DNA from: Sphacelaria rigidula
Lineage: Eukaryota > Phaeophyceae > Sphacelariales
Reading direction: 5' to 3'
Assembly (NCBI GenBank): GCA_964200075.2
Contig: CAXNAA020000249.1
Span: 1 to 23,732, forward strand
Length of the DNA stretch: 23,732 nucleotides
The translations under genes were made by a program, and so were the position numbers. The notes beneath the pieces were generated by a model that ran no database searches, was not told the DNA's origin, and saw nothing but the letters and a program-made list of their open reading frames with translations. Positions 10,947 through 21,959 of this stretch are shown here, in pieces; position 1 is the stretch's first letter; every line of letters begins with the position of its first letter.

Positions 10947-11632
10947 GCCATAGCACACGAGAGAGGGCATGAGTGTGTTTGTGCCGCAATACAGTGGAAC
11001 AGGACATATCCCATGTTTGAGCTCTTTCCCTGATTTGAAACGGATCCTCGATTTTGGCCGAGTGCCGATTTTGAACACTCGGCCATAACCGCGCTTCACG
11101 CGAAAATATTTCAATTCACTTTGAGTTACCCCTCATCTGTGAGAGGTGTGTCGTTTTCCTGCAGCGCACCACCAAATTTTGTCGTGTGCTACTTTTGTTG
11201 TTGATTTGAGACGTTCTGTACACCAAGAGGGACATGAGCAAAAGTGGCACTTTGTCGCACAAAGACAAGAAGCCCACGATACACGACACCCACGCCGAAA
11301 CAATTAGATCCAACCTACCGTTCCTTGAAGTGAGAAGGAGATTTCGCAGCGAGGCAAAGCGAGGTATACACGCGCTGCACGACATCGCATCAACGGCACT
11401 TGAATTGGTGGTCACCACCACCCTGACACCGTCCTGCTGTTATCACTCCTCGGTTGATCGCATCATGTACGACACACCACTTCTGGGATCTCTCAGCGTT
11501 ACCGGAAAAAAATCCCTCAAGTGGAGATTGTTTCACCACCTGTAGCACAAGTTCTTTCAGCAGCATACTCAGCACGATGGCACGCAGCAGGTGCACCATG
11601 TGGTACGCAAAGCTGTAAGTCCTACATCATGT

Positions 11633-11697
11633 GCAATACGCTGTAGTGTACTGAACTGCGCCGTACTGCGCTGTATTGTACTGCACTGTAGTGTGTG
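11633..11697. repeat. Degenerate CTGTA/CTGCA tandem-like tract
   Basis: About 65 bp is built from degenerate units such as CGCTGTAGTGTACTG, CGCCGTACTG and CGCTGTATTGTACTG. It is the opposite-strand counterpart of the CAGTACAGT-type motifs elsewhere. It looks like an old simple repeat. Confidence 0.6.
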
Positions 11698-13565
11698 GTG
11701 GAACCTGAAAGGAGAATTACCGCTGTATGCGTTTTGTTTATTTGGACCAGTGAATCGGTACCCTATGGTCCTGCAAATCGCAGCACGACCCAAGTATTGA
11801 TCCAAAGCTACACTCGCAAGATTCTCGCCCATGGCAGTACGAAGTGTTAAACAGCGTTGTTCGTATCGAGAAAAATACGGTTTTTTGTTGTCATTGCCCA
11901 TGATTCCGAGATTTTTTTTTGCGTCCTTTGAAGCCCTTCACTCGAACAGTGAAATATGCGAATGTGTGCGTTGCAAAGCCTTTGAAAACAGCTTCCATTC
12001 TATATATGTATATATAGTTGGATGCGTGGATCGCCGTACCAGCAAATATAAAAGCCAGATTATTCTTGAGCAGCAGCGTCATCCCCCCCCCTGTACCGTC
12101 TGTAGCGAGGCGTTTTACGATATTAACCCTTTGGGGACCCTCTCCTTCCGTTCCCGGGCCAGACCCTCCATTACTTCAAGCCCTGACGAAGAAGAAAATA
12201 TGGGAACAGCAAAGACCGACTCCAACCATTTTCACAGCGGACGACCCCAGGAGAATCCAGAAGCGTACGTCATTCACGCACCAAAAATGTCACCGTGGTA
12301 CGGTCGGATTAGTTTCGTCCCGTGAGGGAACACAACGGGTGAAGTTTTTTCAAGTTTGTGAACACGGCCAAAACCAGCACTCGCGTGCCTGAAGTCGTTG
12401 CACACGAGTATTGGCACCACCTATCCATTTCCTGTATAGTGAGTCCCGTGCTGCACTGGGGCACATTTTTATACGGGTCTAAAAAGCACGCCTAGGGCCA
12501 AAGGTTCGCGTGAAAGCTGTAAAAACTCAACCATATGTCGTACAAAAAACAGGACCTCGAAATCCACACTTTTCCATCGCCAGTGCCCAATGGCTTAATC
12601 CTTGCATCGACCCCCTCGATCTCCGCTCACACAGCCCTGTAGGCGACCTGTACGCAACACTTCCAACTCGCGGTAGCACAATTCCACGTAGGTGCACAGG
12701 AGTATCGACGATCAAGGCCTAGAGGCACCTTCAAAGGGCTGGCGTTGTGGTTCCAGGAGTTGGGTGTCCTATTTCTGCGGTTGCGACCATTCCAAAATAT
12801 TCCTCAACCTGATGGGGGTTATAAGGAACTTGCACGCATACTCGGTATGTCAAATTTATCTTGTTCTCATGGCCACGATGGCGTAAAGGCGATTCCATTA
12901 GCAAATCCTGTCATTGACCCTAGTGTTTGATCGTTGAGCGGGCGCCATTGTGCCATGGTCGCATCGACTGCTGAGGCGTGCGTTCTGTTTGCCTTGCAGA
13001 CCTCGCGACAAAAGAGCCCACAACCGTGAACAGTTGACTGGCATCTCTCTGGCCCGATCTTCATCCCATCGAACAATCGCTAGTTCTTCGGTTTAGTTTT
13101 GGAACAGCACAATGTAGGCCGCTCCAAAACCCGCGACGAACCTCGATGTATTTCGTCGGGCATGTGGTTCCAGTTTTGGAGAGCTGCTTTGTGTCTGCGT
13201 AAACCTGTCTCCGACAACCGCTGGGCGCAATTTTTCGTTCCCTCGCAGTACTTTTAAGCAGGGGGTAAAAAATTATCTCAGGAAATAGGCAGGGGGGGGG
13301 GAGCTTTTTTTCTTGAATCAGGTCGAGCACCCGAGAAAACGTCCCGGAGTCTTTCTACGACAGCCCCCTCCCAGAGAGACAAATCCAGCCCAAAACACTT
13401 TCACACCTTGAAAATACCTCGACCTAACCGTACAATTCAGTACAGTATAGTTCGAGAGCGTCATTAAAGTGGAATTCCGAGGTGTCGTACGTGCCAAGTG
13501 TAAAAACACGTGCGGCAAGAGAGGGAGAGGGACTTGCGTTTTACATACGCGGATATCGTCATCAC

Positions 13566-13640
13566 GGTTGTCGAGCGCAATTCCGTTTCTCGTCGCTCGC
13601 CATTTTAAGAAACTCTTCAAGGTTCGGGTAAAGCTTGGGC
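13566..13640 (-). repeat. Dispersed repeat copy 2 (coding-like, NLEEFLKMASDEKR)
   Basis: The minus-strand reading matches the segment at 6828-6898 in nucleotides and in the protein frame (NLEEFLKMASDEKRNCAR). On its upstream side it abuts the 19-base G run at 13649-13667, which may have truncated or obscured the rest of the element. Confidence 0.55.
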
Positions 13641-13648
13641 GGTAATTT

Positions 13649-13667
13649 GGGGGGGGGGGGGGGGGGG
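13649..13667. repeat. Poly-G homopolymer (19 bases)
   Basis: Nineteen consecutive G occur between AATTT and AATTTTTT. The length is likely unstable and uncertain in the assembly. Confidence 0.95.
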
Positions 13668-13756
13668 AATTTTTTCCGTGTGACTAAATTTACACAAAGG
13701 GATCCGCGCTCATCTCCGAGAAGGGCGAAAAAACAACGGATCTTGAAAACATCAGT

Positions 13757-14427
13757 TTGAACACTCAAATGGGGTTGAAATCGCCTTCCGAAAAGTCATA
13801 TGCTACGTGAACAGTTTTGCAAAAATGGACTACGGAGGATTTTATATGTCTGTTGAAACTTCCCCTAGCTTGCCTTGTCGCGCATTGTTGCTCCGGTGTC
13901 TATAACTCCTTTAGTACACTCGAAACGACTCTCACCAGGCGAGGGAAGCCGCTATTAATCGGATTCCCTCATCTCGGGGAAGAAAATTGTGCCAGTTTTT
14001 CTCGGATCCTAGGATAATTCGCAAGGGGCAGGGAGTTTCCCACTTATGAAATTTTCTGCTCATACATTCATGAAACGTTTCTAGCAACGGGAATTCTTTT
14101 CCGAAACACCAACGGCGGTACGTTACTTCTCATGAAAGCATTCCCTCCTTCATCATTTTGAGAGTGTTCGAATTTACTCGGGAACAGTTCTTCATGAAAC
14201 CCTAAGGAAGCGAACGAAAGCATCCTGCCCGCACCTGGTGAGAGCCGTCTCGAATGGGAAAAGGAAATACATATGGCTTTACACACAAGAGAAACAATGC
14301 GCGACAGGGTAAGCTAGGGGAAGTTCCAGCAGGCGAATACTATCCTCAGTTGGTTGCTCTTTGCAAAACTATTTCACGCAACATGTGACTTTTCGGAAGG
14401 CGACTTCAACCCCATTTGAGTGTTCAA
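13757..14427. mobile_element. Foldback or MITE-like element with ~190-bp inverted arms
   Basis: The left arm 13757-13945 matches the reverse complement of the right arm 14230-14427. The outer ~65 bases are nearly identical: TTGAACACTCAAATGGGG, then TTGAA, CGCCTTCCGAAAAGTCA and GTTTTGCAAA in order. Inner matching blocks include ACTTCCCCTAGCTT, TGTCGCGCATTGTT and CTCTCACCAGG. The ~285 bp centre shows weaker, patchy inverted similarity. No transposase frame lies inside, so if mobile it is non-autonomous. I could not find a target-site duplication at these borders. The alternative is a segmental inverted duplication. Confidence 0.7.
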
Positions 14428-14569
14428 CTTTCGAACGTCCAGCGAAAATGCAGGAAATGTATCGACGACGACGATTTGGGCCTCGAAACAGGGCGTCATT
14501 GTTTTGCCTTGGTGCCAGCGACGTGGGTACTAAACTTCAGGTCAATCGGGCAACAACTCAGTAATGTCC

Positions 14570-15340
14570 ATGCTGTGAATCTATCCACACGTCGAACAAC
14601 TGAAATAATGATTTCGCCCGTATTCAACTTTCGCACGAATCAATCTATTCGCACTTGAAGTACAGTGCGTGCAAGTATTCGATTCGTGATTCGTGGGGCA
14701 CTGCATGGGACGTACGCAATCCTCCTCGTTGTCCACGCGGTACACCCTTGGAGGTCCTTTTTCCTCATCTGCCCATACAGCATGAATCACGCATGCATGT
14801 TTCCCGTTTTCGGTTTGTCTGGCATTGATGGAGCATTCCACGGTTAGGAGAAATGAAATCGTGAGTCAACTCACATTCATCATTTCAACGAATGAATCAT
14901 GCCATTCGTATATCATTGGTAATTTCTGCAGGTTTTGAGGTCGTGACTGGTGCATTACATTGTGAAATATACCTGTCTCCAACCTTCCGTTTACACGGGG
15001 TAAATCCTCGACACGTATTAATCCCCCGTATAAAATGTGGCACACGGCATGAATCACGCGTTTATTTGTACCACTCGCATTTGCGTGCGGAATGAGTGAG
15101 GTCGTCGTTTCCCCAATCAATGATCCGTGCAAGGACTACTGTGATTCGTACATGATTTTGTACTCGTAGTCGCTAGACGCTACTTGGAGGGAACAAAGTC
15201 TTCCTCGTTACTCGCACGATACTATCTCGATCGTATTATTTTCTCAACTACGATTCGTGCAAGAGGAATCAATCCTGTGACACATGAATCGCACTCGACA
15301 GTTATAACGAGTCGACTCACACGCATCTTGATTCGTCGAA
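14570..15340. repeat. Cluster of GATTCGTG / CACGAATC motifs
   Basis: About twelve GATTC or GAATC cores occur in ~770 bp, many extended to GATTCGTG, TGAATCACG or CACGAATC, in both orientations; about 1.5 would be expected by chance. Examples lie at 14634, 14682-14695, 14782, 14892, 15050, 15142, 15251 and 15285. The spacing is irregular, so it is not a simple tandem satellite. No gene is recognised here. Confidence 0.65.
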
Positions 15341-15802
15341 CGTGGTGTCCTGTCTGTCCCCTACCTGCCAACACCACGCCGTGGCGGATATGACGACGTA
15401 ATGCGAAATAATCAATGTGCCCGAATGACCGATCAGGCTGCGCGGTGCACTCCTAAGTGGTTGCACAGTACAGTAGTAGGTAGCCTTCTTTTTGCGCTGT
15501 GCTTTGCTGTCACCCGGGCTGTTTGTCCTTGATGCAGTTCGTGTCTCAGGTGGTTGGACCACACGCATCTTGATTCGTCGAACGTGGTGTCCTGTCTGCC
15601 CCCTACCTGCCAACACCACGCCGTGGTGGATATGACGACGTAATGCGAAATAATCAATGTGCTCGAATAACCGATCAGGGTGCGCGGTGCACTTCTAAGT
15701 GGTTGCACAGTACAGTAGTAGGTAGCCTTCTTTTTGCGCTGTGTTTTGCTGTCACCCGGGCTGTTTGTCCTTGATGTAGTTCGTGTCTCAGGCGGTTGGA
15801 CC
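15319..15802. repeat. Tandem duplication, two 242-bp copies
   Basis: Copy 1 (15319-15560) and copy 2 (15561-15802) abut exactly. Each runs from ACACGCATCTTGATTCG to GGTTGGACC. I count nine differences, eight of them transitions and no indels (about 96% identity). Both contain CACAGTACAGTAGTAGG and an internal GTGGTGT...ACACCAC inverted pair. Because 242 is not a multiple of three, reading frames shift between copies. Confidence 0.95.
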
Positions 15803-16074
15803 AGCCTGTATCCTGCTGTCTTGGCCAACCGAATCACGGTGTTTGGCACGGTCCACATTTCTACAGGAGCTGCACCTGATATCGTGCCACAATTGTTCCG
15901 GTATACCTGAACGTGACCATTTCCCCTGATTTTTGCCGGTATGATACGAGCGGCCGATTTCAGTTGTTTCTGTGCTCCACGTAACTTCCTCTTATGAAGG
16001 ACGTCGAATAACTCGGGCAGCTTCCCGCCACTCGAAAAGGCAAATTCCTTCAATGCATTTTCGGCCTTTGGCAC
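15803..16074 (-). other. Open reading frame of uncertain status upstream of the duplication
   Basis: The minus-strand frame (GTG at 16074) encodes about 90 residues with a protein-like character, including SGGKLPELFDVLHKRKLRG and a basic KQLKSAARIIPAKIRGNGH stretch. It then runs into the 242-bp repeats. I recognise no family. No ATG is found at the start, and adjacent minus-strand frames (16050-16355 and 16276-16482) could be parts of the same decayed sequence in other frames. It may be a remnant of a mobile element or of a gene, or chance. Confidence 0.3.
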
Positions 16075-16293
16075 GATTTTCGCTCGAAAAAACGGCTGCG
16101 CAGGCTATTCATCCCGGAACGGATTCCTGCACTGCTTGAAGGAGTTCTGGGGCACCTCGTCATTTCCAAAGGCCGCATTTTGATATTCGGCGGGACTATC
16201 AATTTCTTGGACAAATTGTCGATTTTTTTAGCCCCAGCTTTTTTTATACGTGTATAGACATTTTGGTGATCGCTTTTAGTATATGCGAAAGTC

Positions 16294-16320
16294 CCTACTT
16301 CGACCCGAGGTTGAAGTAGG
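16294..16320. repeat. Hairpin with 12-bp stem
   Basis: CCTACTTCGACC pairs with GGTTGAAGTAGG across a CGA loop, with a single G:T position in the stem. No T tract or gene end follows, so I do not call it a terminator. Confidence 0.7.
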
Positions 16321-16718
16321 TCCGCTAGAAAATGCGCAAGTGTACTGGAACCCACTTGAGAGATCAGAGCAAATTAGTATAACTAGTGAGTCCGAGATTG
16401 CAGAATCCTTGATATCTCTGCTGGGACTATAAGAGACCCGGCACCGTCGAGGGAGCGCTTTTCCGATAAATTTACTCTTCAAATCCGGAGAATTGATCTA
16501 AACCCGATGGAACGAAAATATGTGCCGAAGCACGGGTGATGGCAGGCACCGACAGTATTATGTTATTCGAGTAATGAATCACAAGATGGCCAGGGGGGAA
16601 ACTGTACAGTAGTGGGCGGTCTAACTTTACAGGGGTGCTTTGGGGTTTTCCTCGCGTACTATTCTTCGATAGAACTCGATAATTGCTAGCGTCGGTAGAT
16701 TTTGGTACAATAAATAGC

Positions 16719-17150
16719 TCATCCTCGAAACACAGTGCCCAAGTCAGTGTTAGTTGGTGTTATCGGGCAATGAGTAAATGCCCCGTTTATCAGGAGGGCG
16801 TTACTGATCGTGAAACACATTTTTTCGGCTCTAGTGCAATGAGTTGGTAGAATTTCAAAAGAATAGAAACTGTACACTTCTTCACAAATATAATCGGGAC
16901 AGACTCCATCTGCCGAAAATACCGAAGAGGAAGCATCTTGGCTGAAACGTGGCAAGACCCCCCATGACCAGTTAGCCCATAAGTCACTCAATATCGGGTA
17001 CAGATGATTTTTTTTCTTGGAATGTGGAGCGGGTACAAATATCTTCAGATCCTCAATGTGATGAGCGGTGGCAAGCGGAAAGAGCCCAACAAAATCGCCA
17101 ATTACGAAAAAATCACAAAGTGCCACAAAATGAATAGCTGCACCACCCAC
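16719..17150 (-). other. Open reading frame of uncertain status (143 codons)
   Basis: The minus-strand frame opens at GTG and encodes 143 residues with balanced, protein-like composition: hydrophobic FVALCDFFVIGDFVGLFPLA near the start, then SKKKNHLYPILSDLWANWSWGVLPRF and several Cys. I recognise no family. With no ATG and no supporting splice sites it may be a relic of a mobile element or a chance opening. Confidence 0.28.
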
Positions 17151-17569
17151 ACTGTATAAACGAAACCTTCATTTTATTAATAGAACATTTTCGAATATAA
17201 CACAAGAAAGAGGATATAACGGGGACGTTGTCAGAATCGCATAGCTCGAAACTATGCAGGAATTAGGTATTACACCATTAATGCACACTACTGTATCCCG
17301 TACATTCTCAGGCCTTCGAGTGCTGCCAGGAGCCCATGCTGACTTTCGTCCGTCATATTGGGGTCTTTTGTGTGGCACACACAAATGGTATGAATATTGT
17401 CCACTCTCTATTCGGCTCTTTTCTCTTTGAGGACGGATGGCTGATATTTTGCAGCAAACATCTCGGCGCGATTTGGATCTTTGCGTTACATTCCCCTTGT
17501 CCTAAGCGCCAAGTGGACATACGCTGTGCCAAGTCTTCTCCTTGTGTATCCCGGTAACAATGCGTGTAG

Positions 17570-17839
17570 CAGCGAAGGATTTTTTTTCAGTTCCTAATCG
17601 GCCTATTTTTTCTTCTCGTGTGTGAAAATGCGTTTCGTTGTCTCTTCTCCTTCTCTCCATTCATTTTGCTCTGCTCTCTCTATTTTCGTTTCCCCCCTTT
17701 GTCGAGATTCCTCGTCACGGCGAGTGTTACCTTTATACATTTACCTTCGGTACGTCCATCATTAGGATAATGACCACGCCTGGATTGCAAGGGGATTAGT
17801 TGATGTGCGACAGTTAACCAATCAATCGGCAGGATCAGC
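17570..17839 (+). promoter_or_regulatory. Candidate upstream/promoter region of the RING gene
   Basis: A strongly pyrimidine-rich plus strand (about 17578-17700, with repeated TCTC/TTCT and a CCCCCC run) precedes the proposed first ATG at 17840. No clear TATA box is placed relative to it. It could be promoter or 5' UTR; this is inference from position and composition. Confidence 0.35.
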
Positions 17840-20800
17840 ATGGTTCATTCGTCAGAACGATCTGTGTTGTTTGTAGGTTTGTATTGCTGCCACCTGCGGC
17901 CTTCTGCTGCTGAGCTCACATAATTAGTTGTTGATTACAGAGCAATATCAAGGAGAGATACCGACGAGTCCCAGCCCTTACGGTTCCCCTTTCCCAACCC
18001 GCGCAGTCTCTTGATAGACACCCCTTCCCCCCCATCCGATGGCTTCCCCCCATTGCCGTTCCCAGAAGCACATGACAACAGCGATGGCCAACTAGAACAG
18101 TCATCCCGGCCTGTATCCAGCTATCGTAGATCAAGCGCTCTTATTGGAGGAGGAAGCGCCGACGCCGCTAGCAGGAGGGTACCGCCCGAGTTTTCCACCA
18201 CAGGATCAGATAACAGTATCCGGGCACATCTTAGACATGCGAGAGCTGGCCTTGGAGGCGCCCGTGGTTCCCTTTCCGCCGCTCGGCAAGCGGGTCTGAC
18301 TCGCATCGACTCTACTTCACATCGGATGGGCACTGGGAGCCGATTGAATAACGTGCGGGTAGGTGAGGAGCGTGAATTAGCTCCACATGCTGCTTCAACG
18401 AGTACTGTCAGACGGCGGCGTTCGACTGATTCTGGTGAGTCGCTTAAACCGCTCGAACGGTGCTCGCGGTGCGTGTACGCGGAGCGTTGCAGGTCGCAAA
18501 AGCAGCTGCAGCCAGTACTTGCACTTGTTGATCGGGCTTCACGTGACCGTGTTTGTACTATCGTAAATGGCCTTGTGAGACTGATGCATGCGAGAGGTGG
18601 GCCGCGTGTTCGAAAAGTGATTCAATCGCGTTGTATCGTAGAACTACAGGTGTGGCTACTTTGCGGAGCTAGTCGAAGTGCTTTTTTGGTTTGGTACACG
18701 CGACTCTCACCTCAGGAATAGCGCGTATGTCCTCCATTCGGTGGTTCTGACGTTTGCCACACTGCCTCTGTAACCTGCCCTTCCGTACCAACCGGCAGAA
18801 CCCACGACACGGACGTCCGAAGGGGGCGACCCCTTTCACTCTGCCGCCTCGGCGCATCCCGTGGGCAACTTTTCAGGATCGATGATGTTCGAAAGATGCA
18901 ACAGCAGCAACGACAGGCCGGTATCTATCTCGCACCAGACGAGCGCGCGTGTAGTACGAGGAGATGGTGATGGTGCCACTAGGAGAGTAATTCCCGGGTC
19001 GCGCACAACTCGTTCTGGAGTGGCGGCCGGTCGCGCAGTCACGCCCCCGACGGCCGGTTCGGCCGAAGAGCAACGCGCAGTAGCAAGCGGGGCTTACCGC
19101 ACTGCTCGCGCGCTTCGATCTGCTGGGCCCCGTGCCAGCAACGTGCGACGAGAAGATGTGATGGATTCCGCATCGACGGTCGTTCTGAGGTCGAGAATGC
19201 ACGCTAAGCGGGACGGAGAAGGCCTCGGTTGGCGGGGAGGCGCACGGAGCGCTCGTATTTCTAATGCAAATACTAGCCCACTGTCGCGAGCAGGATTGAT
19301 TTCTGCAAGAGCTCCATTAAATCAGAGGGATCCGCAGCCATCACTCGTAGAAAGAACGCGGAGACACCCCACTTCCTTGACCGTGTCGGCGAGACTGGAC
19401 GCTGCCGCAATCGCCATCGATGCGGTAGAAGTTGGAGTACGGTCGGCTTCCGATAGCCTCGGTTCCCTCTTGCATTTGCTTGATTCCCGCCCGACATCGG
19501 TGGCGTCATTCGCTGCCGCCACCACCACCACACAAGACACGGCAGAGTCGCTCCGGGGCTCGCCGGGGGCGCCCACAGCACTCCGTGATTCTACGACATC
19601 CTCTGGTTTTTCACCTGTGAGCATGACTCACTCTACAGAACCGACTTCTCCCAACTTGCACGCTTCACCCGTTGACCATTTCTCACGAGACGAAAGCCGT
19701 TTGGTGCTGCCCCCGGAGTTGTCCGTGGACCGGGTAGACGAGGGGATTGCGGAACGTGGGCAATTGCTAGCCTTCGACGGTCATAGGGAGGCAAGGGTCG
19801 TACAGGGTACTGGCGCGGAAGGAGACATGAATACTGTATTGCCAGGAACAGACGAGACGGATATCCTTCGATGTGTTGCTGACGCTGCGGTGATAGCGCC
19901 ACCGAGGGAAGGGGGGGGCTCAGAGTGTTCTCCTGTCGCGGAAGATTCGGTATCAATTACACAAGGAGTACCTTCTGGTGGAAACAGTAATTCTACTGCC
20001 CTGAGTTTGCTATCACCAGACCGAGCCTCGCCGGTCACAGCTGCCGTGGGTGTTCTGCCCCGGGAACATGAATATAGAAGGCGCTTGGCGAATGAAACGG
20101 TGTCCCATGTTGATGGTGAAGGAGTGATGAGACAATTCAGGAGAGAAACGGGTGGCAACGTCGGTAACGGTGGTAACATTGAAACTCATACCGGTGCCGC
20201 ACGCACGCAATTGGCTTCAACGATACGCACATCTGAGAGCGCTGTCGCATCTTGCGAATCAGAACCGGCAACAGTGATCCCGGCAGCCCATAGCGCCAGC
20301 TGTCCAAATGCCGTCGCTACCCCAGTATGGTGGATGGCCACGGGACCAAGTGAGATGCGCGCGGTGTCATCGCTAACTCCTGCTCCAACTCTCTCCAGAG
20401 GATTGACTACAGCGGGCGAATTAGACACTGCGGCAGGGGCTACCTTGCGTACAAATTCGTCCCCGCCTGTCGCTTCTTCCGCCGGCTCTAGACCGCTGGA
20501 ACGCATCACGGTAGCTCCTGGGGAGCAGCATACAGCTGCTCAGACGATCGGTGATGGGCGATCAATCACCAGTTCTGCTGGTACCGAGGCATGGCCTGCC
20601 AACGCACTGGTAATCCCTGATGGCGAGATGGCAGCTGCGCGGGGCGACGGCGCCAGTAGTAACACGGGAGGTGTCTCCGTAGAAGCGTCCCTCCGGAGGT
20701 TCAGAGCTCCGGTTGAAGGGGTTAGCCGAGAAGATGTAAATCCTGACGCTGGACTGGGAGGAGGACGGGGTGACAGTGCTGGTCGAAGCGGGGAAGACAT

Positions 20801-21959
20801 GTCCGTTGAAGCCTTGGTTCAGGAGTCGATGGCTTTCCTTGGCAGAATCGGACGTGCAGATGCACCAGTCGCCCGGTCCAGACCAATGAGCGAACCGGAG
20901 GTGCAGCCTAGCGAGAGTCAGAGCGTAGAACGGAGTGCAGCCAATTTAGGACCAGCGTTGGTAGGTGGCAGAAGTACCAGTGAGAACCACACTCCCACCA
21001 GTGGTGTCGTAGATGACAGCTCACCGCGAGAGGTGGAGATAGCGGCAGCAATGAACGGCATCGACCAGGAGCGTGCAAGACTAATGTTAGAGATCGCGCG
21101 ACTCCGTGGGCAGCAAAACGAGTCCTTGATCCAACTTCTGCGTCTGCAGCAGGAGCAATTTCTGGTCCGTCAGCGCCAAGTATCCACACTCTCCGATATC
21201 GTGGAGAGCTTCGGTAGAACTGTTGATGCGGCATGGTCGCTGCCTCACGGCGAAGACTCTTCTCTGGGACGTATCAGCGGTGACGTGGTATCCACACTGA
21301 GGCGTGTACTCCGCGTCCTTTTAGCCGCGGTTCCGCGGGTAAATTCCAGCATCAGCGTGGGTGACGGCTCCTTGGCAACCCCGACCCTTCCTGCTATCGC
21401 GTCTACGCCAGTTCCCGCTGTCGGTGCCGAGCCGAGCGAAAACTCATTCAGCGGTGTCACTCCAACAGTGAATCCCGACCTGACGCTGGTTGGCAACAGT
21501 GCTAGTTCCACAGCCAATGTGATTGGAGGCCAGCACGCAGCACGGCCGGCCGGCGACCTTACGCAGGAAGTAATCGACGCCGCACTTGCAGCATTGCCGC
21601 GGCTAGCCGCTGCCGCTTCAGCTATCTCCGGGGCCCGGCGTCTACAGGGACTGGAGCGGGATGGTGGGCAAGGGACCGACGCAGGGAATCATGACGTCCG
21701 TCGGTGCTCGGTGGAGACTATTGCCGCACTGCCCGCAGCGGCGGCACAGTCCTTCGGCTGCATTATTTGTTTATCTGAGGGTGGGACCGAGGCGGGGAAC
21801 CTGTGCCATTTACCATGCGAGCATGTCTTCCATCGGACATGCGTTGGGAAATGGCTGAGGGTGCAAGCGTCATGCCCGACGTGCCGAAGAGAGGTGCCGG
21901 AGTTGACCGCCGCTGGTGCGACGTCGACAGTGCCCGTGGTCCCGCAAGTGCAGAGCTGA
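17840..21959 (+). CDS. Large disordered protein with coiled coil and C-terminal RING-H2 finger (probable E3 ubiquitin ligase)
   Basis: RING-H2 fingers recruit E2 enzymes for ubiquitin transfer (family knowledge). The large exon 18799-21959 ends with C-x2-C-x15-C-x-H-x2-H-x2-C-x10-C-x2-C, starting CIICLSEG, with the usual KWL and CPTCR. About 200 residues before it, PREVEIAAAMNGIDQERARL begins a ~60-residue coiled coil; the rest is Ser/Thr/Ala/Gly/Arg-rich and probably disordered. The frame is open to 18774 without an ATG, so an upstream exon is needed. Donor GTGAGT at 18435 and acceptor CAG at 18796-18798 join exon 17941-18434 in phase and create a Glu codon. The first exon is less certain: ATG 17840 to a GTATTG donor at 17881, with acceptor ATTACAG ending at 17940, gives 1231 residues. 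No transmembrane segment is evident and the substrate is unknown. Confidence 0.75.
18435..18798 (+). other. Proposed intron of the RING gene, largely open in frame
   Basis: The GTGAGT donor and CTGCCCTTCCGTACCAACCGGCAG-type pyrimidine-rich acceptor fit the phase change between the two coding exons. The upstream frame nonetheless stays open through the intron to a TAG at 18719-18721, so a retained intron would give a ~260-residue protein lacking coiled coil and RING. A second in-phase acceptor AG lies at 18821-18822. Confidence 0.7.

Larger units (their letters stand above)
9990..13560. other. Region without a recognisable gene
   Basis: I read both strands. The small open frames show no known domain and no pairing of strong donors with acceptors. 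The stretch holds short repeat tracts (10917-10946 and 11633-11697), an AACCCTTTGGGGACC motif near 12124, and C or G runs near 12084 and 13291. It may be intergenic DNA with decayed repeats. Confidence 0.45.

Noticed and set aside
15317-15802. Open frames across the 242-bp repeats as a repeated protein domain
   Set aside because: Most differences between the copies change the amino acid and the frame shifts between copies, so there is no sign of protein constraint.
13757-15802. The repeat-rich block as a CRISPR-like or other defence array
   Set aside because: There are no regularly spaced direct repeats with unique spacers, no associated genes, and the DNA is eukaryotic.
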